From positions 860,552 to 924,551 of the forward strand of contig NW_027062662.1 of NCBI RefSeq assembly GCF_032884065.1: 64,000 nucleotides of DNA, given 5' to 3'. The stretch is from Artemia franciscana. Taxonomy: Eukaryota > Arthropoda > Branchiopoda > Anostraca > Artemiidae. The notes under the pieces were generated by a model. The model saw only the letters and a list, made by a program, of their open reading frames with translations. It ran no database searches and was not told where the DNA came from. A program made the position numbers and the translations under genes. Positions 10,773 through 19,969 of the stretch are shown here, in pieces; position 1 is the stretch's first letter; each line of letters starts with the position of its first letter.

Positions 10773-11734
10773 CTAGCTGTTGGGGTGGCGTTTCGCGCCC
10801 CCCAAGCCCCCCCGCGCGCGTAAGTCGTTGCGCGCCATATTAGTTACGCGCCATTGTAGTTGTGTCCCTGTGTCCCACCTGTGAATAGAGATATATATAT
10901 ATATATATATGTTTTTAACTACGTAAGCGAATATACAACATTCTTCGCTGTCCCATTGTCTGTGCATATAAATAAATTGTCAGGTTTACTGACTCTTGAA
11001 CATGCAACATATAATTGTCCATGGGAGATCTTTACCTGATTATTCTAATGATTACCCTTGAGCTTTGTTGATGGTGATTGCTAATCGAACATTCCCTGTG
11101 TCCCCGTCGTCATTTATATATCCCCCTCTGCCCCCCGGCGTCCCCGTTGTAGTTTTGTCCCTGTGTCCCGGTCGTCATTTATATTCCCTGTGTCCTGGTC
11201 GTCATTTGTGTCCAGGTGTCCCAGTTTGTAATTTCTCTTTGAGTGTCCCGGTCGTCATTTATATTCCCTGTGTCCCGGTGTTCCGGTCGTCATTTGTGTC
11301 CTGGTTTCCCGGTCTGTAATTTCTCTTCGAACAATCCCTGTGTCCCGGTCTTCATTTGTATATCCCCCCTGTGCCCCCGGCGTCCCCGTTGTAGTTGTGT
11401 TCCTGTGTCCCGGTCGTCATTTATATTCCCTGTGTCCCGGTCGTGATTTGTGTCCCGGTGTCCCAGTCTGTAATTTCTCTTTGAGCGTCCCGGTCGTCAT
11501 TTATATTCCCTGTGTCCCGGTCGTCATTTGTGTCCCGGTGTCCCGGTCTGTAATTTCATCGGTTGACAAACATGACGTCAGTCGACAAACAACTTCATGA
11601 CGACATACAGCTCAATCCTTATAATGACGTCAGTCGACAAACATGACGTCAGTCGACAAAACATGACGTCAGTCGGCACACAAACATGACGTCACTCGAC
11701 AGACAGACAGACAACTTATTTTTATATATATAGA
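10773..11734 (-). mobile_element. Non-autonomous Helitron with internal minisatellite
   Basis: Read on the minus strand, the element begins TCTATATATAAAAATAAGTT at 11734 and runs into GTCTGTCTGTC and several GACGTCA blocks. It ends with a GC-rich hairpin (GGCG-CGAAA-CGCC core) followed by CAACAGCTAG at 10773, then T. These are known Helitron termini. About 10900-11040 matches the 3' part of the coding Helitron at 42.7-45 kb, including the region encoding its C-terminal residues. Inside, bases 11090-11560 form a C/T-rich array of TGTCCCGGTCGTCATTTAT words. No Rep or helicase is left, so movement would have needed an autonomous partner. Confidence 0.85.
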
Positions 11735-11965
11735 AGATAGATAGATAGATAGATTGCACATCTCAGAGAAATCTTGTATTTATGCCGTCATTTCCCTAGG
11801 AACCTGCGCTTAACCCCCCACCCCAGCCGAAAGATAGACTCCGCGGAATCCATCTATCTATAAATTGCACATCTCAGAGAAATCTTGTATTTATGCCGTC
11901 ATTTCCCTAGGAGCCGGCGCTTAACCCTCCACCCCAACCCCCAGCCGAAAGATAGACTCCGCGGA
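11735..11965 (+). repeat. GATA microsatellite and about 105-bp tandem duplication
   Basis: A short (GATA)n tract at about 11736-11755 is followed by a block starting ATTGCACATCTCAGAGAAAT, present at about 11754 and again at about 11862. The copies share the CCGCGGAATC/ATA end and differ by a short CCCCAACC insertion. The duplication is recent-looking. Confidence 0.85.
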
Positions 11966-12192
11966 ATATTTCGCTCTTCCACGCGGAGAATACTTCCTAT
12001 TTCCCCCTTGGATAATTCTGGATTTTCATTAGAAGAAAAATTGAAATTTCTGCTCTCCTGTTTAAGTCAGGAGCAATTGTATTGCATTATCTAAGGGAGA
12101 GACGATGGTAGGGTGGAGATAGAAATTGAAATATAATCCTTAGGGCCGTATCCAGGACTTTCGTTTCTTTTTTTTGGGGTGGGGGGCTTCAG

Positions 12193-12331
12193 AAAGGCAC
12201 GGTCACCTGAATCAGAATCTAACTCCGAAGGAGAGGAGGTATATTTGCAAGTAAATCCTGTTGAAGACAGTCTTAATGACTGTGAAGTGACTGAATGTTC
12301 CGCTATTATGATCCAGTATTTAGATAATTAA
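12193..12331 (+). CDS. Candidate acidic terminal exon
   Basis: A pyrimidine-rich tract and CAG acceptor end at 12192. One leading base and 46 codons follow, ending in TAA at 12329-12331. The peptide is Ser/Glu/Asp-rich, starts ARSPESESNSEGEE and ends MIQYLDN, and has a non-random composition compared with the chance frames around it. It could be a last exon of an alternative transcript of the zinc-finger gene. However, its phase (needs phase 2) does not fit the phase-1 end of exon B. It may belong to another transcript or be coincidental. Confidence 0.35.
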
Positions 12332-12339
12332 AGTGTTAC

Positions 12340-13225
12340 AAACCTCTTTTTTACTTGTATTCGGTACTTTTATAAATAAATGAAAAATAACATATAGACG
12401 GTATGAGGAATGTGGCCGAATGCGGTTATTTAATATGCAAGGCTGTTAGGGTAACATTTCTGAGGTTTAAATGTAGAAAAAATTACTAGTATGATGTTAC
12501 AATTGAATAATTGTAAATTTGATTTATTTATTTTACTTTTTTTCTGTCCAATTGCAGAGGTATTACCCTAGGCACAAGATTAGGAAAGGGTAACTCTAAA
12601 ATACCAATTTTACCCTGTATTGCCTACGGAGTTGCGTATGTTACAACACTAGTTGAAGGCCCGTAAAGCAAGACCCTAGGGGGTGCAATGAGGTAAAAAA
12701 AAAAACGGGAAAAATAACATGAGGTGTATGAAAAAAATGAATAGAATTGTGACGTCGAATAACAAGTATGGGAGTGCTGAGGACCCAAGCTGCCAATCTT
12801 AGTGAGCGAAGCAACTTAAGGTCAATAGCACCTGGCTTTATTGTTGATGGCCGAATGCCTGCTAGCTAGAGCCCAAGTGAGCAGTGAGGTGGGAAAAATA
12901 TAAGCGGTGAAGTCTGTTCATATCCGTTATTCAATAAAATGAATTTGATATATGCTTTGGCTCCACATCTATAGGATACAAAATCGAAAAAAACTGTCCC
13001 CCTCCCCTAGAGGCCCCTTTTCCCCCAAAGTCGTCCAATTAAAATTTTGAGATAGTCATTTTGTTAGACATAGTTCAAAGGTCCAATAACTACGGTTTTG
13101 GTGATGAACAAAAAAAAAAAAAAACAACATAAAATCGAATAATCCCTAAATGAAACATGTCACAAATATGGTTTCGTCTACATTATTCAGTGCTATTTTC
13201 CAAGTTTAGTGTTTTTTGTACAGAA
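12340..13225. other. Unassigned DNA with repeat fragment
   Basis: About 12995-13110 carries a decayed fragment of the interspersed family (a GAGATAGTCATTTTGTTAGAC-type block, as at 20340, 38015 and 62800). Nothing else was recognised. Confidence 0.45.
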
Positions 13226-13227
13226 TT

Positions 13228-13810
13228 TCGAACCATTTAAGGTATTGAAAAGAGGAGCTTCATGAAGCAAGATAAATGAAACTTACCTGTTCATGGTTGA
13301 ATTTGATGGCCTTCTCTCTTAACATTTTCTCTAACATCAAACCATTTAAGATATTGAAAGAGGAACATCTAAGGAAGGAATGTTCTTCTTGTGCTGTATA
13401 TGTAACAGTCTAAAATATTGAAAAAAAAAGAATTTTATAAAGCAAAATAACCGATATTTAACTATTCACGGTATAGTTCGGCAGCTTTAACTCTAACTTT
13501 AAAGCGTTAATTCATGGCTTTACCTAACTTTTTCACTTAATTTTTTTTTTGTACAGAATTTTGAAACATTTAAGATATTGAAAAGAGGAGCTTCACGAAG
13601 TAAGATAAATGGAACTTAACTGTTCATGGTTGAATTTGGTGGACTTCTCTCTAACTTTAACAGCCTTAATTCATGGCTTAAAGTTCCCTTTTTTCTTTTC
13701 ACATAATCTTCTTTTTCAGCAATTTCACCATTTAAAATTTTGAAAAAAGGAGCTTCACGAAGCAAGATAAATGAAACTCATATATTCATGGTCAAATTTT
13801 CGAAGCGACA
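13228..13810 (+). repeat. Degenerate tandem repeat, units of about 100-165 bp
   Basis: A block with the words CATTTAAGATATTGAAAAGA, GGAGCTTCACGAAG and TTCATGGT recurs near 13232, 13341, 13409, 13562 and 13727 with irregular spacing. The copies have diverged, and each is followed by TTCTCTCTAAC-type sequence. No coding role was seen. Confidence 0.7.
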
Positions 13811-14037
13811 AATCATCCAAATTAATTTTCTTTTTAAAGTGCCAATGGCACTGAAAACGAAATTTGATTGTTTGAATTGGTTAACTGGAAATTTACACGA
13901 CCGTACATAAGTTAAAAAATTCAGAAAAATGATCTTACATTTACGTAAAACGTTGCAACATTTAAAATAGCACCAAACAAATTAAGAAAGTATAGCTTTC
14001 CTTTAATGTAAAGGATTTCTGTTGAATTTTATTATGG

Positions 14038-14175
14038 GCGGCAGGGTGATTAGGGGAAGAAGGGTGGGTTCGGGAGGTAAGATGGGGCTAGGGAGGTAAG
14101 GTAGGGCTAGGTAGGTAAGGGTGGGATAGGGAGGTAAGGGTGGGCAGGGGGTAAGGTGGGATTGGGAGGAATGAA
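14038..14175 (+). repeat. G-rich GGGAGGTAAGG minisatellite
   Basis: About eight imperfect copies of a 15-20-base unit built on GGGAGGTAAGGTGGG. The plus strand has many GGG/GGGG runs close together, so G-quadruplex formation is plausible. The GGTAAG words also resemble 5' splice sites, which matters because this lies in an intron. Confidence 0.75.
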
Positions 14176-14514
14176 AAGGGGGAGGGAGAGTATGTGTATC
14201 AACGAGTAAGAGAGATTGGATTTGTTAATATATGGTAATTAGATACGTGGACTTTCGCGCGAATAGAAACCCTCATAGGTTTTCCCCAGCGCTAAAATGT
14301 TGTATTTTATTTATTTATTTGTGAATGTTGAAATAAAAACTTAAACTTGAAAAAACGTGAACTTTAAAGATGTAGTTGTATTTGGGATTCAACAGATTGT
14401 TCATGTTTGGATTTATAGGGTCAAAAGTGATTGTCAAATTTAAGTGACAAATTTTTCTTGTTTATTTTCACGTTCAACGTGGCAGCACTGACCAAATGGG
14501 ACACCGCCGTACAA

Positions 14515-14930
14515 ACTTCCTCTGAAGCACTGTTTCTTGGATCGATTTGTGGATGACGTAATTTCTGTGTGGGATCATGGAGAGGGGTCACTTAACACCC
14601 ACCTTCTTGACATATCTAAACACTTAAGACTCCTCACCTTCATTTCACCTAAAAACTATAGATAATCACAAACTGCCGTTTTAGGTGTTTTGATGCTCAA
14701 AAAGTCTAAGCCTTCAGTTTTCGATTTGTAGAAGGCCTGCACATTAAGAGAAATATTTTAATTTTTCTACCGACCTTCCTCCTTGTGAAAAGAAGAGGAG
14801 TGGTTAAATCCTTAGTTTTATTTTGCAAAATCCAATCTTCGCTAATTATGGCTTTCTCCTCTGTGAGACACCTGTCTGACAATTAACATAAACAGATTTT
14901 TTAACGACTTCAATCTACTATCCCGTTTAC
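14515..14930 (+). pseudogene. Penelope-like element reverse transcriptase fragment
   Basis: The plus-strand translation from about 14534 reads FLDRFVDDVISVWDHGEGS, then a segment ending in an LLTFISPKN-like string, then AVLGVLMLKKS after a stop. This matches the known PLE reverse transcriptase layout: a YVDD-type catalytic motif (here FVDD) followed by the ILxFT and LPFLDVL-like motifs. At least one in-frame stop (about 14662) and no N-terminal fingers show that it is a dead fragment. Confidence 0.75.
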
Positions 14931-15406
14931 TTAGCTGTTGTTTCTTTTCTGTTAGCTCTGCTATGGCTGGATATTCTGTGATTTTGTTGATAACCCTAAT
15001 AGACAAAAGGTTACAAAAATGAAAAAAAATGAATGTACACCAACATGGGCGCCCATAGGTGGAATTTTAGGGGGGGAGGCTTCTCGTACATACTTCATAA
15101 TTTAAAAAATGCCGAAAGAAAAATCTTTGAAAATAATGGTTTTAGATATGGGTGGTTTTAAGATGGGCCCAGGGTTCAAGGTTCAATCGGGTTTAATTAA
15201 AAAAAGGAAATAACTAAACGTAAAGTACACTGCGCTGTGACAAAACTCACGTTGAGACCCATTTGGTGTTTTTAGATGGGTACTTTCAACGGTAGCATAA
15301 GGCTGGAAACAACCTCTTCATATATAGGTTAATATATGTTCGTTTTAAGTTTAATGCTGCTCTTTACTTTCATTTGGAAGAGCTTGTTTTTTCATTTTAT
15401 TTTTAT

Positions 15407-15685
15407 TTATTTAAGGAGACAGACAAAACACTGAATATGGGGACTTTTTATAGAATCCAAAAATAAACTAGCCAGGATTGGACGTAGAGGAGCACCCATT
15501 GGTAAACGGAAGACCTGTTGATAAAATCCTCCTCTAAAACCGAAATAAAATGAATACTTGTTGACCAACAAGACCAATTTCATAATGACTTCGATGTCCA
15601 TGTTTGCCAAAGTTACATCTTGTATGAATTCTGAATCAAGACGGAGGAAGATTTTGTAGATGTTTTCCAGAGGAAATGTCTGCAA
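15407..15685 (-). pseudogene. Penelope-like element RT fragment (palm/fingers part)
   Basis: The minus-strand frame contains FGFRGGFYQQVFRLPMGAPL followed by RPILASLFL. This is the PLE signature with an FxGxFYxQ segment and a PMGxPLxPILA motif. These residues lie N-terminal to the FVDD segment present on the opposite strand at 14.5 kb. The two fragments face each other and could be parts of two rearranged copies. The downstream part is lost and no GIY-YIG endonuclease was seen. Confidence 0.8.
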
Positions 15686-15689
15686 TTTG

Positions 15690-15790
15690 TTTTGAGCACT
15701 CGTCTAACTGACTGAATTTCAAGCAGTAAGCTGCACGAAAACAGGGGTTCTGTCCTGCTTTCTAGGACTATAGTGAGCGTAAGTGTTTGT
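15690..15790 (+). mobile_element. LINE C-terminal fragment
   Basis: The words GTCTAACTGACTGAATTTCA, CAGTAAGCTGCACGAAAA and CTTTCTAGGACTATAGTGAG match the segment encoding the ISNSRLYEKCGS-like region of the LINE family found at 18.2, 42.4, 47.7 and 49.3 kb. It is very short and 5'-truncated. Confidence 0.6.
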
Positions 15791-15839
15791 TAGGGGATTT
15801 TAATTTTGCTCAAGTAATAGGGAATAAATGACTCCTCCG

Positions 15840-16487
15840 GAGTCATTTATTATTCTTTTAGAAAGGGAGGCTAGAAACAGTCATTTTGATATACTTTAAG
15901 GAAATATCAGGATGTATCAAGATCCTCCAGGGTCATTGCTGGCTCATATGGCGTTGAATTGGCGTTTCGTTTGTGTTTTTTGTTTCAGAGACAATTAGGA
16001 AGGTTGTGGCCCAAAGTTGCTGCGGCAGGGATCGAACCCTGGGTCCACTATTGCCAAACAGAGCATCAATCCATGGGGATACAACAGGGTTAAGGAAATA
16101 TCAGAGAGAGGTGATATTATTCTATAAAATAAAAGAAATTAATTCCTGGGTTTTATATTTATCTTATAGATTTATTATTCTTATAGCAAGGGAGGCTAGA
16201 ATAAGGCTAGAAGGGTAGCATATTATAAAGACTAGCATAAAGCCTCATAAATAGGATAATGTTTTTTATTTCAATTTTGTTTGTTTAAAATTGCACATCT
16301 AGGGCTGTTGCATGCGTGAGAGAAGGCTGTCTCTCTCTCAGCCATAGCCTATATTTTACCTTGATGTCCTTTGTACTGTGAAGAAATATCCTTTAAGGAA
16401 ATTATGTTTTTTTTATATCATTCCATAAAATAAAGGGAATTTATCCCCGGGTTTTATATTTATTTCATAGATCTCTTATTCTTGTAG
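15840..16487 (+). repeat. Two decoy copies of the exon C acceptor region
   Basis: The intron-exon junction that precedes 16488 (ATTCTTGTAGCAAGGGAGG) is present twice more upstream, with AG at 15860-15861 and 16185-16186. The 16.09-16.23 kb copy matches 16.39-16.53 kb over about 140 bases, including TAAGGAAAT, a CATAAAATAAA-like block and GGGTTTTATATTTAT. After the copied acceptors the reading frame meets stops within a few to about a dozen codons, so they look like dead duplicates. Spacing is about 325 and 301 bases. Confidence 0.75.
15985..16090 (-). mobile_element. tRNA-derived SINE head, minus strand
   Basis: On the minus strand a perfect B box GGTTCGATCCC lies near 16029-16039, preceded by an A-box-like TATCCCCATGG at the expected distance for an RNA polymerase III promoter. 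The tRNA-related part is about 80 bases. It sits within one of the repeated acceptor units. No long SINE body or tail was seen. Confidence 0.55.
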
Positions 16488-16682
16488 CAAGGGAGGATGA
16501 GCTAATTCAGGCTAGATATACCCAAGATATGGAGCAAGCCTACCAACAGCACTCCGACGCTGAAGCTTATCAGAATGACACTGGCTCACACGATCAGATG
16601 AGTGCCGAAGAGGAGAACAACATGAGTGACTCGAATTATGAGGAGACCACTGAAGTAATGGAATTGAAACCTGTTGTTGAAG
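16488..16682 (+). CDS. Zinc-finger gene, candidate exon C (acidic, Gln/Glu-rich)
   Basis: The acceptor is CTTGTAG ending at 16487 and the donor GAAG|GTTGTA after 16682. The exon is 195 bases, phase 1 to phase 1, so it follows exon B (which ends phase 1) in frame. The peptide begins REDELIQARYTQDMEQAYQQ. It continues with a Ser/Glu/Asp-rich segment including SAEEENNMSDSNYEETTEV, a composition typical of disordered or activation regions. That it belongs to the same gene as exons A and B is inferred from strand, phase and position only; it could be another gene. No later exon was found. Confidence 0.6.
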
Positions 16683-16896
16683 GTTGTAACTTTTGTCTAT
16701 TAATTTATTTAAATTGGTGCACAACCAGAAGCATATTGAGTAACAGAGAGGGGTGCATAAAACTCAGAAGGATGGTGCTAAAATCAACTAGCGGGCGGGG
16801 GCTTGTATCTTGTCGTTTTTAAACTGGGGAATGTTTTGACCGCTTGTATGATTGTCAAAATCACCAATTGTAGACATCTGGTCAACCTTAAAATTA

Positions 16897-17175
16897 GTCC
16901 TAGCCCAGTGGTTAGCACACTTGACTTGAAATCTTGAGATCAGAGGTTCGATTCCTGGTGTCGCCGGTTATTTGGTTTGAAATGGGGGTCAATGGTGTGA
17001 CTCTAAGCTCAGCTAGAGTCGACCCATCTCTAAACGGATACCTGGAAAAAATTGTGGAAAATACGGGAAGCGTCGGATGAATTGCCCTCAACCACGCATT
17101 CCACTCCCGGCCGAAGGTAGTGAATCAAGATATCGGTACCTGCACACCGCAGACCATTGGTCAGCATATGAAAAA
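16897..17175 (+). mobile_element. tRNA-derived SINE, copy 1
   Basis: The A box TAGCCCAGTGG is at 16901 and the B box GGTTCGATTCC at 16945-16955. A body shared with the copy at 57238-57525 follows: GGGTC-A-TGTGAC, AAGCTCAGC-, CAACCACGCAT-, CACTCCCGGCCGAAGG and -GACCATTGGTCAGCA. The tRNA head plus unrelated body is the known SINE layout. It would be transcribed by RNA polymerase III and moved by a partner LINE. There is no clear tail. Confidence 0.85.
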
Positions 17176-17379
17176 GTTTTTTTTTTATTAGTGACGTCTG
17201 TGCTATTTAAGACCGTATCATTACTATACTATGCTGACCAATCACAAGCTTGTGCTGATTTAAATTAGTTGAGTAGATTTTCATGGATGTGGGATGAGAG
17301 TGCCAAATATTGCGCCTTTTTGCCACCCATCTAGGGCCAAAGGAAAAGGAGGTCGAATCGTCCCCGAATCGGGTTGGAA

Positions 17380-17535
17380 GAGGTCACAAGGAAAATTTTT
17401 AATGAAATTATAACTATATGGAAAGTAATAAAAAGTGAAGTTTTAAATATATTGAAGTGGAGTAGGAGCACGCGTAGCTTTGCTGGCCTCAGGTGGTTTG
17501 GTGCCGCAGTTAGTTATAAGTAGTACTGAAAACCA
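17380..17535 (+). mobile_element. LINE 3' end
   Basis: This is the 3' terminal segment of the LINE family seen at 18.2 kb and 49.5 kb: TTGAAGTGGAGTAGGAGCAC, TTTGCTGGCCTCAGGTGG, TTTGGTGCCGCAG, ending in a short AGT-rich tail. It is heavily 5'-truncated, as is usual for incomplete reverse transcription. Confidence 0.7.
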
Positions 17536-18160
17536 GTTTTGAACCCTATTGCATATATCGATAGATTAATATATGCAAGTGGGCACTAATAAGCTTCTCT
17601 TGGAGGAACTCTAATATCATTATTTTCAAATTTATTACCATCAGTATCAAATTCAGGTCGGGCTCTCTCATTTTTTGTTGTTAAACAGGGGGATTAACAA
17701 GAAAAAACTTGCAGATGCTCAAACTATTCTTGTGAGGGACATTGGCAAATAATCAAAACTAGGCCAACCTTTTTTAAAGTAATGTATTCGGTGCTATTTA
17801 ACAGTTCACCACGACTGTTCTGAAGTATCTGACATTAAGCAACAACATAGATTTGGTTGACAGACGTTGCTGTGATGATGAAAATGTCGTTGACAATAAT
17901 TTTGCTGTTATACTGAGATTTATCCCCCCCCCCCTGTAAAATCAACTTAAAAATTGTGTATGATTACAAAAGTCTGTTACATTATTTATGTATTTTGTCT
18001 CAACCAGCTAAAGTTCACGCAACATAACAGATTTGGTTATAACATATTTTGAAATAGCTATCAATCTGATCATGGTAACGAACTGTATGTAATTAGGGAT
18101 GGATTCGGCCCAATACTAACCGGAACTCTAAAAAAAGGAATTTTGATAACCAATAATACA
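17536..18160. other. Unassigned DNA
   Basis: No exon, RNA gene or transposon motif was recognised. There is a C10 run near 17924. A weak resemblance to interspersed repeat wording occurs near 18100-18150. Confidence 0.45.
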
Positions 18161-18164
18161 TCAT

Positions 18165-18535
18165 TATTCAAACTGTATTTTGAACAGTAGGCTGTACGAA
18201 AAATGCAGTTCAATCCCACTTTCTAGGGCTATAATGAAAGAAAGGTGAGATGGCTAGGCCAAGTTCTGCGGATGAAGGATGACAGATTGCCGAAGATTGT
18301 CCTTTTCGGTCAAACTTCTAGGGTTACACTGAAAGCAGTTACCCTCTTCATGGGTGGGTGGGTGTCATAAATGAAGATCTGAAGGAAGTGGGACCTTCCT
18401 GAGAGGGTGTAAAGAGGGAGATTTTGAATAGATTGGGCTGGAGGAGGAGCATACGTAGCTGTGTTGGCCTCATGCGTTTTGGTGCTGCGGTGAGTTATTA
18501 TTAGTAGTAGTAATAATAATACATCAGCAGAATTT
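18165..18535 (+). mobile_element. LINE C-terminus and 3' end with trinucleotide tail
   Basis: The sequence encodes decayed parts of the family C-terminus. These include the ISNSRLYEKCGS-like region, the RMKDDRLPKIVLFGQ-like region at about 18271-18310 and the final LGWRRS-like region. It ends in TTATTATTAGTAGTAGTAAT, a trinucleotide tail typical of RTE-type elements. It is frameshifted and 5'-truncated. Confidence 0.75.
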
Positions 18536-18539
18536 GCTT

Positions 18540-19245
18540 TTTTGCTGATTCCAAGTATATAAAAGTTATTAAGTCTAATATTACCCGTCAAAATCGATGC
18601 GCCCGACAACACTTGCATGATTTTCGAAAAGAGGGAAACATCCTCCAAAAGTCGAGGGATCTTGATGAAAATCACATCGTTAGATTCAGCATATCAGAAA
18701 ACCCTTCTGCTGATGTTTCAAGCTCCTATCTTCAAAAATGTGGAATTTTTGGAATTTTTTTTCCAGAAGAAATATCATGGATGTGTGTTTATTTGTTGTT
18801 GTTTTTTCCCAGAGGTGATCGTATCGAGACAGTTGTTCTATAAAGATCGGGAAAGGTCTCATTCAAACGGAATGAAAAGTTCTACTGCCCTTTTTAAGTG
18901 AAAGAAAATATTTGAGGACAACTATCTACCCTCCTACGCCCTTTTTCCTCAAATGTCATCCAGTAAAAATTTGAGATAGCCATTTTGTTCAACAGAGATG
19001 GAAGGTCCATTAAACTATCCGTTTTGGGGATGACATGAGCCCCACAGCTCCGGGAAAAGGGCCATAAGTTATGAAATCTGCCCACTGTTTACCTATAATA
19101 TTTTAATTTCGAAAGATATAGTAATTTTTTCGGGGGAGGGGAAGGATTTCCCACACGAGAATTGTCCGAGAGGAAGATTTTCTTGGGGGGGGGGGGAATT
19201 TGCTAGAATTCATCTTCGGAATTCTTTTTATTTGTCTTACTTTCT
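18540..19245 (+). repeat. Interspersed non-coding repeat, partial copy
   Basis: Shares ordered blocks with 19970-21470, 37190-38600 (inverted) and 62140-63780. The blocks are a GAGGGAAACATCCTCCAAAA-like start, TCAAGCTCCTATCTTC, AAAATGTGGAATTTT, GGTGATCGTATCGA, AAAAGTTCTA and a GAGATAGCCATTTTGTTC block. No open frame is conserved between copies, so it is probably a non-autonomous element. Confidence 0.8.
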
Positions 19246-19279
19246 CTTTGGTGACAAAACTTTACATATAGAGATGCTC

Positions 19280-19765
19280 TAGGAAAAATTGTCTGGGAGA
19301 TTTATCCACGGTTGGTGGTGTATATCCCGGCATTATTTAAAAACGAACAGAAATTGTACAGACCACTGTTTGAGACAAAAACAGTTGTACAACCTACTGT
19401 TTGAGATACGGTCAGTCTGTCAGGTACCCAAAACCATACTTTGGCAATTTATCTGGAAAACATCTATAATTTCTGATCGTTTTTAGATAATGCCGGGATA
19501 TACACCAACCCTGTGGATAAATCCCCGCTGACTATTTTTCCTGGTACATCTCCATATGTAAAATTTTGTTGTTTTTTGAAGCGCCCCCGCTTCTGAACCA
19601 TACCTAACCACTGTCATCACTCTAACTTGCATTATTTCAATCTTGATTTGCAGACTTATCTTATTATTCTTACAAACTTTTCTGCTATGAAAAGACACCA
19701 TGGGCCTTGGCTATTTTACTTTTAACATCTCCACCGCACCCACCGTCTTTACAGCACATTCTCAA
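19280..19765 (-). mobile_element. LINE C-terminal remnant with a nested palindrome
   Basis: Minus-strand frame 19483-19701 contains MTVVRYGSEAGALQK preceded by NNKISLQIKIEIMQ, the post-RT region of the LINE family. Its downstream part is replaced by an inverted repeat. Arm 19284-19355 pairs with arm 19460-19550 around words such as TATATCCCGGCATTAT and GATTTATCCAC. The palindrome also contains LINE wording (CCTACTGTTTGAGATACGG), so it probably formed by inverted duplication inside the element. Confidence 0.65.
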
Positions 19766-19969
19766 AATGAATGAAGTGTCTCATTTATCAGTATACAAGG
19801 GTATTGCGAACATTGTACCGAAGATCGAGATTTGGCAAAAGGGAGGAGAGGGGGATCCACAATAAAGAAGCTTCTTTCATTCATTCATTTATCCGAAAAA
19901 TCGTATTAAGTTTTTTTTTCTTTTTTTTCGAGGAGTTCAACGCCCTAATGTTAGATATTGGCCCTAATT

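Noticed and set aside
11065..11600. Pro/Val/Cys-rich frames on the plus strand
   Set aside because: They are translations of the TGTCCCGGTCGTC minisatellite inside a Helitron.
16897..16975. Functional tRNA gene
   Set aside because: A and B boxes are present, but the acceptor stem does not close and a SINE body shared with 57.2 kb follows.
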